A stretch of DNA of 64,000 nt, from the NCBI RefSeq assembly GCF_016464705.1, contig NZ_JAEHOB010000019.1, forward strand, positions 24,671 through 88,670. Reading direction: 5' to 3'. A program made the position numbers and the translations under genes. Below the pieces are notes generated by a model. It did no database searches. It was not told where the DNA came from and worked only from the letters and a program-made list of their open reading frames with translations. This DNA is from Qaidamihabitans albus. GTDB taxonomy: Bacteria > Actinomycetota > Actinomycetes > Mycobacteriales > Pseudonocardiaceae. The stretch's first letter is position 1. The number at the start of each line of letters is the position of its first letter. Positions 17,750 through 26,223 of this stretch are shown here, in pieces.

Positions 17750-18600
17750 ACGAAAACGCCTTCGTGGGCAAGGTCGCCGTTGTCACCGGAGCGGCCAGTG
17801 GGATCGGCCTCGCACTAGCACACCGCGCGGCGAGCTACGGAATGAAGGTCGTACTGGCCGACGTCGAGGAGCGGGCCCTGCAGGCCGCAACCACGTCGGT
17901 GACCGATGCGGGAGCCGAAGCTGTCGGCGTCCGGACAGATGTCGCGGAGCTCGCATCGGTTGAGGACCTGGCTCGCCGAGCCGAGGAGACATTCGGGCCG
18001 ACCTGGCTGCTCGTCAACAACGCTGGAGTGGCGTTCTCGGGTCGGACGTGGGAACTGCGGCACGCGGACTGGGAATGGTCGCTGAAGGTGAACCTCTGGG
18101 GTGTCATCCACGGCGTCGAAACGTTCCTGCCGAAGATGGTGGAGTCCGACGAGGGCTACGTGTTGAACACAGCTTCGATGGCCGGCCTCGTGGTCGGCCC
18201 CGGCAACGCCCACTACAGTGCAGGCAAGCACGCGGTCGTCGGCCTCACTGAGGCACTGCACCGCGAACTCGCGGAGGCCGGTTCCAGCGTCGGGGTATCA
18301 CTGCTCTGCCCGGGCCTGGTGCGCACCAACATCGCCAGCGCGCACCGCAACGCACCCGAGTGGGTCGGAGTCGCTCCCCAGGCCAGCGCCAGCGGGCGCA
18401 TTCCCGCAGATTCCGCGGCACGCCTCGCTCCGGATGTCGTCGCGGCGCAGACCATGCAGGCGATCGAAAAGCGGCAGTTCTGGATACTGACGCACGCCGA
18501 CGTCTACGCCGACAGCTTGCGGCATCGCGCGACACAGGCCGCGGAAGGACGCAACCCCGATCGCTACAGCGCCGATCCCGTTCTCGCGCAGGTCACCTGA
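17746..18600 (+). CDS. Short-chain dehydrogenase/reductase (copy 2)
   Basis: A 284-aa classical SDR starting at GTG 17746 inside the stop of the previous SDR. It has TGAASGIG, NNAGV, a Ser in NTASMAG and YSAGK, all needed for catalysis, plus VLADVE suggesting NAD preference. The C-terminal part after residue 200, with Ala-rich and variable sequence, is where the two copies differ most, which is the substrate-lid region of SDRs. Different specificities within one pathway are therefore likely, for example the two stereoisomers or two successive alcohols (inference). Confidence 0.9.
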   Translation: MNENAFVGKVAVVTGAASGIGLALAHRAASYGMKVVLADVEERALQAATTSVTDAGAEAVGVRTDVAELASVEDLARRAEETFGPTWLLVNNAGVAFSGRTWELRHADWEWSLKVNLWGVIHGVETFLPKMVESDEGYVLNTASMAGLVVGPGNAHYSAGKHAVVGLTEALHRELAEAGSSVGVSLLCPGLVRTNIASAHRNAPEWVGVAPQASASGRIPADSAARLAPDVVAAQTMQAIEKRQFWILTHADVYADSLRHRATQAAEGRNPDRYSADPVLAQVT

Positions 18601-18650
18601 CGCGTGGGCGACGCGCGGAACACGACCATCAGCAAGACCTGAGGAGCAGC

Positions 18651-20162
18651 ATGTCACCATCCGCCATCACTCTCGATGTGGTACCCCACTGGTTCGACGG
18701 CAAGCCGAACGAGGGTGCTGGGGCGAGGCGGGCCGATGTCTTCGACCCGGCCACGGGAGAGACCACCCGGCGGGTGGCCCTGGCCGAACACGCCGATGTC
18801 GACGCCGCGGTGGCGTCCGCGGCCGCAGCCTTCCCGGACTGGCGCGACACATCCATCGCGCGGCGTACCGCTGTGTTGTTCGCGTTTCGCGAGTTGCTGC
18901 ACCGTCGCGGGCATGAGCTGGCCGAGCTCATCACTGCTGAGCACGGCAAGGAGCTCAGCGACGCCAGTGGAGAGGTGGCGCGTGGCCGGGAGGTGGTCGA
19001 GTTCGCGTGTGGCATCGGGCATCTGCTCAAAGGCGGGATGAGCGAGAACGCCTCCACCGGGGTGGATGTCGCGTCGATCCGACAACCGCTGGGTCCGGTA
19101 GCGATCGTCAGCCCGTTCAATTTCCCGGCGATGGTGCCGATGTGGTTCTTCCCGATCGCCATCGCCAGCGGAAACACTATTGTCCTCAAACCCAGCGAGA
19201 AGGTCCCGTCCGCGGCAGTCTGGCTCGCGCAGCTTTGGGCGGAGGCCGGCCTGCCGGCCGGTGTCTTCAACGTGCTGCAGGGCGACAAGCTCGCCGTGGA
19301 TGGGCTTCTGGCACACGAGGACGTCAAGGCGGTGTCTTTCGTCGGATCCACACGCGTCGCCCGCCACGTGTACGAGACCGGCACGCGCAACGGCAAGCGC
19401 GTGCAGGCCCTGGGCGGCGCCAAGAACCACATGGTCGTGCTCCCTGATGCCGATCTGGACACGGCCGCCGAGGCCGCGGTCAGCGCCGGGTTCGGCTCGG
19501 CAGGCGAGCGGTGTATGGCGGTCAGCGCGCTCGTCGTCCACGAGTCGGTGGCCGACGAGGTCGTTGTCAGGATCGCCGCGACCATGGCTGAGTTGCGGGT
19601 GGGCGACGGTCGCGGGAATTGTGATATGGGCCCTCTCGTCACAGCAGAGCACCGGGACCGGGTGGCTTCCTACATCGCTGGAGCCGCGGACGCGGGCGCA
19701 GAGGTCGTGGTCGACGGCCGCGACGTCGAGGTCGACGGCGCACCGGGCGGGTTCTGGCTCGGACCCACCCTGATCGACCGGGTGCAGCCGCACATGTCCC
19801 TCTACACCGACGAAATCTTCGGCCCTGTGCTGTCCGTGCTGCGCGTCCGCACCTACGATGAGGCACTGACGCTCGTGAACGGCAGCCCGTATGGCAACGG
19901 CACGGCCATCTTTACCGGCGACGGCCGGGCAGCTCGCCGTTTCCAGCATGAGGCCGAGGTCGGCATGGTAGGCATCAATGTGCCTATCCCGGTGCCGGTC
20001 GCGTACTACTCCTTCGGCGGCTGGAAGAACTCTCTGTTCGGCGACACTCACGCACACGGCCCCGAAGGGGTCCACTTCTTCACCCGCGGCAAGGTCGTGA
20101 CCTCACGCTGGCCGGACCACGGTGGCGCCAGGTCGAGCCTCGGATTCCCGCAGAACGACTGA
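18651..20162 (+). CDS. mmsA: CoA-acylating (methyl)malonate-semialdehyde dehydrogenase-like ALDH
   Basis: A 503-aa aldehyde dehydrogenase of the MmsA type. The nucleophile is Cys288 in GSAGERCMA, and the usual LELGGK glutamate is replaced by ALGGAKNH (253-260), the hallmark of CoA-dependent methylmalonate-semialdehyde dehydrogenase. Such enzymes turn malonate or methylmalonate semialdehyde into acetyl-CoA or propionyl-CoA with loss of CO2. The start at 18651 has GAGGAG seven bases upstream; the upstream open frame overlaps the SDR and is not used. Position after two SDRs fits a chain of hydroxyacid to semialdehyde to acyl-CoA. The gene symbol reflects family, not proven substrate. Confidence 0.85.
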   Translation: MSPSAITLDVVPHWFDGKPNEGAGARRADVFDPATGETTRRVALAEHADVDAAVASAAAAFPDWRDTSIARRTAVLFAFRELLHRRGHELAELITAEHGKELSDASGEVARGREVVEFACGIGHLLKGGMSENASTGVDVASIRQPLGPVAIVSPFNFPAMVPMWFFPIAIASGNTIVLKPSEKVPSAAVWLAQLWAEAGLPAGVFNVLQGDKLAVDGLLAHEDVKAVSFVGSTRVARHVYETGTRNGKRVQALGGAKNHMVVLPDADLDTAAEAAVSAGFGSAGERCMAVSALVVHESVADEVVVRIAATMAELRVGDGRGNCDMGPLVTAEHRDRVASYIAGAADAGAEVVVDGRDVEVDGAPGGFWLGPTLIDRVQPHMSLYTDEIFGPVLSVLRVRTYDEALTLVNGSPYGNGTAIFTGDGRAARRFQHEAEVGMVGINVPIPVPVAYYSFGGWKNSLFGDTHAHGPEGVHFFTRGKVVTSRWPDHGGARSSLGFPQND

Positions 20163-20194
20163 CAAGCACGGACGACAGCACGGAGCCAGCATCG

Positions 20195-21922
20195 GTGAAC
20201 ACGATCAGCGCAGGTAGAGCGGTAGTCCACGCCCTAGAGGCGGAAGGGGTGAGCCACGTCTTCGGCATGCCCGGAGGGCATGTTCTCGGAATTTACGACG
20301 CTATCTACCACAGCGACAAGATGAACAGCGTCCTGGTGACCCACGAGCACCAGGCGGCTGCAATGGCAGCCGGCCACGCACAGCTGACCGGGCAAGTGGC
20401 CGTGGTCGTCGTCACGGCAGGGCCTGGCGTGACCAATGCGCTGACCGCAGTCACCGAAGCCTATGTCGGCGCGTTGCCGATGGTCGTGCTCGCTGGGCGT
20501 GGTGCGACCGAGACAGTGTACCGGGGAGCCAGCCAGGAGGTTGACACCCACCGGGTGTTCGACCCGGTGACGAAATCCGCGGTCCGCGTGGACCGGGCCG
20601 ACCTGCTCGTGCCGGCGGTCCGCCAAGCCTTCGCCATGGCTCGCGGCGGCAAACCCGGACCTGTACTGATCGACATCCCGCGGGACGTGCTGGGGCAGCA
20701 GGTAGAGAGCCGACCATACTTCCCAGCTGGTCCCGCGACGCGGGTGGTGGCCGAGTCGGCCCACGTGGAGGCTGCTGTCGCGGCCCTCGTGCAAGCCCAG
20801 CGACCGATCATCGTGGCAGGCGGCGGCGTCATCGCCTCCGGCGCGTCCGACGCTGTGCGCGAGCTGGCCGAAACCCTCGCGACCCCGGTGCTCACCAGCC
20901 TGGCGGGACGAGGAAGTGTGCCCGAGGACCATCCCCTCGCGGTCGGTGGGCTTGGTGCCCATCGCAACCCGGTCTCCAAGCGGCTGCTCGGAGAGGCCGA
21001 CGTCGTGCTCGGCCTGGGCACACGATTCGAAGAAATGGAGACCAACTGGCGACCCGGCGCGATCCCGCACCCCGACGCGACTTACATTCAGGTCGACATC
21101 GACCACGCGGAACTGGGTCGCAGCGTGCCGGCGAACATCGCACTCGTGGGCGACGCGCGTACCGTGGCCGAACAGTTGCTCGCTGGCGTTATAGCCGCGG
21201 GCGAGCCGAGCACGGTCGGATACCAGGCGCATCCGCGGGTCGCCCGTGTCCGGGACGAACTCGACGCCGTTGAAGCCGAGGTGGACACAATGGCAGCGAG
21301 CGAAGAAACACCGATCCACCCGGTGCGCGTCATCCGCACGGCACGCGCGGTGTTCCCGAGGAAGACGACATATGGCGTGGACGTGGGCGTGCTCGCCCAA
21401 CACATCGGCGGCGCGTTCCCGTACTTCCGTGTGTTCGAACCACGCTCGACGATCATTCCGTCGAGCTTCTACGGAATGGGATTCGTCACCGCGGCCATGC
21501 CCGTCGCTCGACTTGTCCACCCCGATCGGCCCGCGCTGTGCTTCACCGGGGACGGCTCCTTCCAGATGGCGATGAACGTACTCCCCGTCGCCACAGCGAA
21601 CCGGTTGCCCGTCACCTGGGCCGTGCTCAACGACGAGGCGCTCGGCTCGATCTGGGACATCCAGCACCACGTGTTCGGTGACCGGATCCTGGACACCGAG
21701 TTCTCCTACCAACCCGACTTCGTCAGTGTCGCCGCCGCCTGCGGCTGCCACGCCGCGCGCGTCGACAACCCCGCCGACGTCGAGACCGCCTTGAAACAGG
21801 CCCTTGCCGCGAACAACGAGGGCCGGCCCGCCGTAATCGACTTCCGCGTCGCTCGGGTGCGGCTGGCGCAGACCAAGGAGCACTACATCGCGACCTACCC
21901 CGCTGAGGAGGAGCAAGCATGA
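20195..21922 (+). CDS. Acetolactate-synthase-like ThDP-dependent enzyme (copy 2)
   Basis: A 575-aa paralogue of the ThDP enzyme at 1460, sharing FGMPGGH/YGMPGGH, PSSFYGMGF and HPDRPALCF/HPHRPALCF. Catalytic Glu51 lies in THEH, and the cofactor site shows GDGSFQMA and a complete NDE Mg triad position, unlike copy 1. Start GTG 20195 has GGAG nine bases upstream; the stop overlaps the VOC gene by four bases (ATGA). It may cleave or decarboxylate a 2-oxo or 2-hydroxyketo acid made by the SDRs. True acetolactate synthase is unlikely because no regulatory subunit or ilvC is adjacent. Confidence 0.87.
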   Translation: MNTISAGRAVVHALEAEGVSHVFGMPGGHVLGIYDAIYHSDKMNSVLVTHEHQAAAMAAGHAQLTGQVAVVVVTAGPGVTNALTAVTEAYVGALPMVVLAGRGATETVYRGASQEVDTHRVFDPVTKSAVRVDRADLLVPAVRQAFAMARGGKPGPVLIDIPRDVLGQQVESRPYFPAGPATRVVAESAHVEAAVAALVQAQRPIIVAGGGVIASGASDAVRELAETLATPVLTSLAGRGSVPEDHPLAVGGLGAHRNPVSKRLLGEADVVLGLGTRFEEMETNWRPGAIPHPDATYIQVDIDHAELGRSVPANIALVGDARTVAEQLLAGVIAAGEPSTVGYQAHPRVARVRDELDAVEAEVDTMAASEETPIHPVRVIRTARAVFPRKTTYGVDVGVLAQHIGGAFPYFRVFEPRSTIIPSSFYGMGFVTAAMPVARLVHPDRPALCFTGDGSFQMAMNVLPVATANRLPVTWAVLNDEALGSIWDIQHHVFGDRILDTEFSYQPDFVSVAAACGCHAARVDNPADVETALKQALAANNEGRPAVIDFRVARVRLAQTKEHYIATYPAEEEQA

Positions 21923-22455
21923 GCGCGTTCGACTTCGGCCAACCTGTCGGTGGCCTGGTCCAATATGCCTACACCGTCGATGACGTCAGGGCGGCAATGA
22001 CGGCCTGGACGACACGTCTCGGAGTCGGCCCCTGGTTCGTTCGCGGTCCCTTCATCTCGCCGACCGCGCGCTACCGAGGAGACCCGACGGACGTGCGGCT
22101 CACGCTCGCCAGGACGTTCAGCGGCCACGCGATGATCGAGCTGGTGCAACAGCACTGCGCAAGCCCATCGGTATACCGGGAGCTCATTGACCAGCGCGGA
22201 CACGGCTTCCATCACTGGGGCATCGGCACTCACGACCTTGACACCGAGGTGGCGCGCTACCGCGACGAAGGCCACGAGGTTGCGTTCTCCGACACGCTCC
22301 CCAGCGGTGCTCGAGTCACCTACGTCGACACCACCAGCGTGCTCCCGGGCATGGTCGAGTTGATCGAGATGTCCCCCAAGCAAGAGGCCACCTACACACG
22401 CATCTACCTCGCCTCGGTGGGCTGGGACGGAACCGAAGCCGTACGGGAGGGCTGA
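21919..22455 (+). CDS. VOC (glyoxalase/dioxygenase fold) protein
   Basis: A 178-aa protein of the vicinal oxygen chelate superfamily. The first beta-alpha module begins at QYAYTVDDVRAAMTAW, and the second contains FHHWGIGTHDLDTEV and ends with GMVELIEM, whose Glu and the HH pair are candidate metal ligands. Related proteins include methylmalonyl-CoA epimerase, glyoxalase and lactoylglutathione-type lyases. It is the last gene of the operon and is coupled to the ThDP enzyme by a four-base overlap. With an MmsA-like enzyme in the operon an epimerase role is possible, but the sequence does not settle it. Confidence 0.8.
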   Translation: MSAFDFGQPVGGLVQYAYTVDDVRAAMTAWTTRLGVGPWFVRGPFISPTARYRGDPTDVRLTLARTFSGHAMIELVQQHCASPSVYRELIDQRGHGFHHWGIGTHDLDTEVARYRDEGHEVAFSDTLPSGARVTYVDTTSVLPGMVELIEMSPKQEATYTRIYLASVGWDGTEAVREG

Positions 22456-22675
22456 GCAACAGTGTGGGGAGTCGGAATTGCGGTTAGACCTGGTCGTGGT
22501 CGGACACACCGGGCGTAGGCTTGGCAGGAAGGAATCTCAATCATCGTGTCAAGCGGCCAAGGTGGTCGGTATGGGCGCGTGAGGAGTAACGGCCGGCCGC
22601 GCACGTGACATCCGTTCCTGGATTGCCAATGGAACGGCAACCCGACAGCGTTCGTCTGCACCAAGATCTGATGGC

Positions 22676-23095
22676 CCAGGCTGGCCGTACTCGATCGTCG
22701 CGGCGCTCGAGACCGGCCGCACCTCGTGGACGGCGCTGCTGACGCGATCCGGCCAGCTGCAACCCGGCGCTGATGTCGCCGCGGTGACCACGGGACAGAC
22801 CCGCGAGGTCGTCAAACAGCTTATCGCCCCTGGCCAGTGGCGGGAGGGCTCGGAGATCTTGATCGTGCTGGATGCCGGGTAGACGCCCCGTATTGCTCAC
22901 CCGCTGGGTGACTGCCGGTCGAGATCCTCGGCCTAAGGCGCTCCGATCCCGTCGTGCATGGTGGCGAGTTCGTCTTCGCCCGACCCGACATATGGGGCGC
23001 CGAGCAGACCGTGACGACCACGGCACATGGTGACCAATGACCTGGGGCCCTGCCTGGCCGTCGTGGAACTAGCTCGGGATCTCGAACAGCTGTAG
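22676..23095 (+). pseudogene. Decayed DDE transposase (NF041680-like)
   Basis: From 22676 the frame reads PGWPYSIVAALETGRTSW, then a DVAAVTT segment and QWREGSEILIVLDAG, which closely follow a family of actinomycete putative transposases that continue DAGYD. Here the Tyr codon region is a stop (TAG at 22880), after which fragments of the same protein can be followed in other frames (VEILGL, then HGGEFVF and a TTT-rich piece) to about 23040. Both ends of the gene are missing. It marks an old insertion between the ThDP/VOC operon and the GntR gene. The family assignment is from memory of its conserved motifs. Confidence 0.7.
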
Positions 23096-23476
23096 AGCTC
23101 GCCCCGCTCAGCGTGAATCTCGACCTGATCCCGACTGACGGCCGCCGCGACCAGCTGATCACCGTCCTAGCCTGCGGCCGGTGCCGAGAGCGCGCGCCTG
23201 ACGGCCTTTCAAGCGAACAGTTTGGTCCGGTTTCGGGAAACTCCGGCAGCGGGTGCTGAGGGCGCGGCCGGGCTCCAGCTACGGGCGCGGGGTGTCGGCG
23301 GAGATCAGCCGCTGATGTACAGACCAGTGACGTCCTCGCGAGTACCCCGTCCATGCCGGCGAGTTCTGCGACCAGCCGCGAATCCTGCGTTGGTGGTGCG
23401 CGGGGGTGTGGTTCGCGGGTGCGGACCGCGAGGGCCGAGCGGGGAACCCGCTGTCCCCTGTGGAGACTCACGGGCG
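23096..23476. other. Non-coding stretch, possible transposase tail
   Basis: No intact gene is seen. Long antisense frames across this area and the GntR gene are artefacts of high GC. The Arg/Gly-rich readings near 23160-23290 could be the far end of the decayed transposase, but frames are too disrupted to be sure. Confidence 0.4.
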
Positions 23477-24214
23477 TCAGGCCCTCTGCATGAAGGCCCT
23501 GATCCCCTTGCCGTTGGCGTGGATGTGCTCGCGCATGGCGGCCTCGGCCCGGTCGGCATCGCCGGCCAGGATGGCTTCCAGGATCAGCTGGTGTTGCTCG
23601 CACGCGTGGCTGATCGACACAGGGCGCCCTGGATCGTCCTGCGCGGTGGCCGCGCGCAGGTGGTAGTGGTAAGTCAGGGTTCTGGCCTGCTCCGCCCATT
23701 GCCGGAGCATGTCGTTGCCCGCGAACTGGAGCACCGTCCGGTGGAGGTTCTCGTTGTAGTTCCAGTAGGCGGCGAAGCTGCTCCCGTCGGAGAAGTCGCT
23801 GCTGTGCTCGAGCAGTGAGTGCATCGCCTGCCGGCACCCCGGCGTCTCCACGCGCTGCGCGGTGAGTCCTGCGGCCCTGCCTTCCAGTGTGGCCCTGACC
23901 TCGTAGAGCTGTCGGATGCCATCGAGGTCGAGGACGCGGACGTGCGCTCCCCGGTTATGTTCGAGGATGATGATTCCCTCGCTGGCCAGCTGGCTGAACG
24001 CGGCGCGGATCGTGCTCCTGCTGACGCGGAGCTCGTGGATGAGGTCGACCTCGACCAGCCGTTGTCCGGGGGCGAGGCGCCCGTACTTGATGCGCTCGCG
24101 GAGCTGGTCGGCGACGGTCTCGGTGGCGGACCTGCCGTTGTCTCTCGCGGTCGGTACCTGCTTCGACGATGCGGCGGGCGAGTCAGTAGATCCCGGCGAC
24201 ATCGACGGCGTCAT
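23477..24214 (-). CDS. GntR-family regulator, FCD subfamily
   Basis: A 245-aa regulator with an N-terminal winged helix (VADQLRERIKYGRLAPGQRLVE, then SRSTIRAAFSQL) and a C-terminal all-helical FCD ligand domain, in which Arg/Glu/His residues of EVRATLEGRAA, YNENLHRT and EQHQLILEAI form the usual metal and carboxylate site. FCD regulators sense carboxylic acids and repress adjacent catabolic genes. Start ATG 24214 has GAGGAG six bases upstream. It diverges from the ABC-leuBCD-lyase operon, and the shared intergenic region carries a TTGTC-C-GACAA palindrome on top of that operon's promoter, so it is almost certainly the local repressor (inference). Confidence 0.9.
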   Translation of the reverse strand: MTPSMSPGSTDSPAASSKQVPTARDNGRSATETVADQLRERIKYGRLAPGQRLVEVDLIHELRVSRSTIRAAFSQLASEGIIILEHNRGAHVRVLDLDGIRQLYEVRATLEGRAAGLTAQRVETPGCRQAMHSLLEHSSDFSDGSSFAAYWNYNENLHRTVLQFAGNDMLRQWAEQARTLTYHYHLRAATAQDDPGRPVSISHACEQHQLILEAILAGDADRAEAAMREHIHANGKGIRAFMQRA

Positions 24215-24301
24215 CTCGATCTCCTCGCTGGTGGTCGCCCGTGCGCCGGCAATCGTCCGGCGATGCTGTCCAACAATCTAGGCTACCGATTTCCCGGTGA
24301 C

Positions 24302-24360
24302 TTGACGGACACACTAACGCCGGTCTAGGTTGTCCGACAATCTCGCCCGACAATCTGTCC
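24302..24360 (+). promoter_or_regulatory. Promoter and GntR operator of the ABC-leuBCD-lyase operon
   Basis: TTGACG (24302-24307), an 18-base spacer and TAGGTT (24326-24331) form a plausible promoter. A perfect palindrome TTGTC-C-GACAA (24330-24340) begins on the -10, and ACAATCT occurs three times (24273-24279, 24337-24343, 24350-24356). TTGTNNNACAA-like palindromes are typical for FCD-type GntR proteins, and the placement fits repression by the divergent gene at 23477. Confidence 0.65.
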
Positions 24361-24406
24361 CTGCCGGCGAGACGCTTCGGATCACTCAACGGAGAGGGTC
24401 GAACAG

Positions 24407-25429
24407 ATGTCAGGCAAGCGCTCGTTCCGGGCCGTGGCAGCCGGCAGCGCCGTTTTGCTCGTGGCGGGGTGCGGCGGAGGCACCGCGATGGTGGAAGAGA
24501 GCGACCAGGGCCGGTCGGTGATCAGGATCGCCGTGACGCAGTGGCCGTCGCTCGCCTTTTCGGTGCCCTACCACGTGGCGATGGAGAAGGGCTACTTCGA
24601 GGACGAGGGCATCTCCATCGAGGAGGTCGTCGCGACCCAGGGCGGCGGGACGACCGTCCGCAGCATCCTCGCCGGTGACCTTGCCTTCGGGGAGGCCGCC
24701 ACTTCGGCTCTGGTCGACTCGCAGGACGCGGGCGCCGCCCTTCTCGCCGTGGGTGGTGGCGTGCAGGCCGTCGGGGACATTCTCTGGGTCGCACCGCCCG
24801 ACTCCGGCATGAGCTCGATCGAGGACGTCGTGGGCTCGTCCGTCGGCTACACCAACCCGGGTTCGGTGACCCAGTCGGTGCTGGCGATGTCGCTGGACCG
24901 CGCCGGTATCGATCAGGCCTCCGTCGACAAGCGTGCGACCGGCGGTGTGTCCGAAGGGCTGACCGCGATGGACGGCGATGGTGTCGCGGCGACCATCCAC
25001 GCCGAGCCCCTCTACTCCGGCGAGCCGGACAAGTACAAGCTGCTGTGGCGGGCCAGCGACCTGATCGAGGAATACCAGCAGACGGTCGTCGTCGCGAGCC
25101 CGGAACTCGCGGAGAGCGATCCGGAGCTCGTCCGTGGGTTCCTCGCCGCCAGGGCGAAGGGTGTCCGGTTCATCAGCGAGCACCCCGACGAGGCCGCCCG
25201 TATCTGGTCCGAGCGCGGCGACGTCGAACCGGCCACCGCGAAGGCGTCCCTGAAGCGGCTGCTCGACGCCGGAGAGTGGGGCGTCGGATTCAGCGCCGAG
25301 GGACTCGCGGCGGCCGAAGAGGGCATGCGGGTCGCCGGCTTGCTCAAGGCCGGCGAGAAAGTGGCCTGGAAGGACATCGTGAGCCAGGAGTACCTGCCCG
25401 CCGACGTCGACAAGATCCAGCTGCCCTGA
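24407..25429 (+). CDS. ABC importer substrate-binding lipoprotein, NMT1/SsuA-like
   Basis: A 340-aa extracytoplasmic binding protein. The signal peptide ends in lipobox LVAGC (Cys22). The mature protein has the NMT1/THI5-like fold: an opening TQWPSLAFSVPYHVAMEKGYF, the GGTTVRSILAGDLAFGEA loop, and a second lobe with GYTNPGSVTQ. The family serves alkanesulfonates, pyrimidine precursors, nitrate and many carboxylates, so the ligand is open. It begins a coupled operon with ATPase and two permeases. Given the LeuBCD and lyase genes downstream, a branched hydroxy-dicarboxylate is a reasonable candidate (inference). Confidence 0.9.
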   Translation: MSGKRSFRAVAAGSAVLLVAGCGGGTAMVEESDQGRSVIRIAVTQWPSLAFSVPYHVAMEKGYFEDEGISIEEVVATQGGGTTVRSILAGDLAFGEAATSALVDSQDAGAALLAVGGGVQAVGDILWVAPPDSGMSSIEDVVGSSVGYTNPGSVTQSVLAMSLDRAGIDQASVDKRATGGVSEGLTAMDGDGVAATIHAEPLYSGEPDKYKLLWRASDLIEEYQQTVVVASPELAESDPELVRGFLAARAKGVRFISEHPDEAARIWSERGDVEPATAKASLKRLLDAGEWGVGFSAEGLAAAEEGMRVAGLLKAGEKVAWKDIVSQEYLPADVDKIQLP

Positions 25430-25446
25430 GAGCGCGGTGTTGTGCC

Positions 25447-26223
25447 ATGTTGCGGATTGCCAAGCTCTGTAAGACCTTCGGTGACGAGGGGCCCGAGAAG
25501 GCCGTCACGGCGCTGAGCGAGGTCGACCTCGAAATCGACCAGGGCGAGTTCGTCTCCGTGATCGGTCCCAGCGGTTGCGGCAAGAGCACGCTGATGGAGA
25601 TCGTCGCCGGTCTCGAGCGGCCCACGGGCGGGTCGGTGCACATCGACAACGACGAGATCACCCGGCCGCATCCCGACATCGGCGTGGTCTTCCAGCAGGA
25701 TGCCACCTTCCCGTGGCTGACCAGCAGGCAAAATGTCGAGTTCGGACTCCTGCGGCTCGGCCTGACCAAGAAGGAGCGGGCGCGCCAGGCGCTGGACACG
25801 CTGGAACTGGTGGGCGTGGCCGGCTTCGCCGACCACCACCCCGGGCAGCTGTCCGGCGGGATGCGGCAGCGGCTTAACATCGCGCGGGTCCTGGCCGCAC
25901 GCCCGCGCATCCTGCTGATGGACGAGCCCTTCGGCGCTCTCGACGAACAGACCCGCCTTCGGATCGGAGACGAGCTGCTGCGGATCTGGCGGGAGACCGG
26001 GTCCACGGTCCTGTTCATCACGCACGGGCTCAGCGAGGCCGCATTGCTCTCCGACCGCATCGTCGTGATGACACCCCGGCCGGGGCAGGTCAAGGAGATC
26101 GTGGTCAGCCCGTTGCCGCGCACCCGGACCTCGTCGGAGATCGGCAGCCCGGCCTTCGCCGATGTGACCGGTCGCCTGTGGGCCGACCTGTCCAGCGCGG
26201 ACCCGCGGGAGGCAATCGCATGA
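25447..26223 (+). CDS. ABC importer ATPase, SsuB/TauB-like
   Basis: A 258-aa ATP-binding protein with Walker A GPSGCGKST, the Q-loop VFQQDATFPWLT, signature LSGGMRQRL, Walker B ILLMDEPFGALD and H-loop THGLSE. It energises the importer formed with the neighbouring binding protein and permeases. I start at ATG 25447, 17 bases after the binding-protein stop; the frame is open far upstream but antisense to nothing useful and inside that gene. Its stop overlaps the first permease by four bases (ATGA). Confidence 0.92.
   Translation: MLRIAKLCKTFGDEGPEKAVTALSEVDLEIDQGEFVSVIGPSGCGKSTLMEIVAGLERPTGGSVHIDNDEITRPHPDIGVVFQQDATFPWLTSRQNVEFGLLRLGLTKKERARQALDTLELVGVAGFADHHPGQLSGGMRQRLNIARVLAARPRILLMDEPFGALDEQTRLRIGDELLRIWRETGSTVLFITHGLSEAALLSDRIVVMTPRPGQVKEIVVSPLPRTRTSSEIGSPAFADVTGRLWADLSSADPREAIA

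Noticed and set aside
16865-18600. The SDR pair as one broken gene
   Set aside because: Both have complete glycine, Ser and YxxxK motifs; they are a tandem duplication.
18654-20075. 473-codon minus-strand frame
   Set aside because: Antisense to the MmsA-like gene, which has full ALDH motifs.
22821-23837. 338-codon minus-strand frame
   Set aside because: Overlaps the GntR gene in another frame and the decayed transposase; composition is that of a shadow frame.
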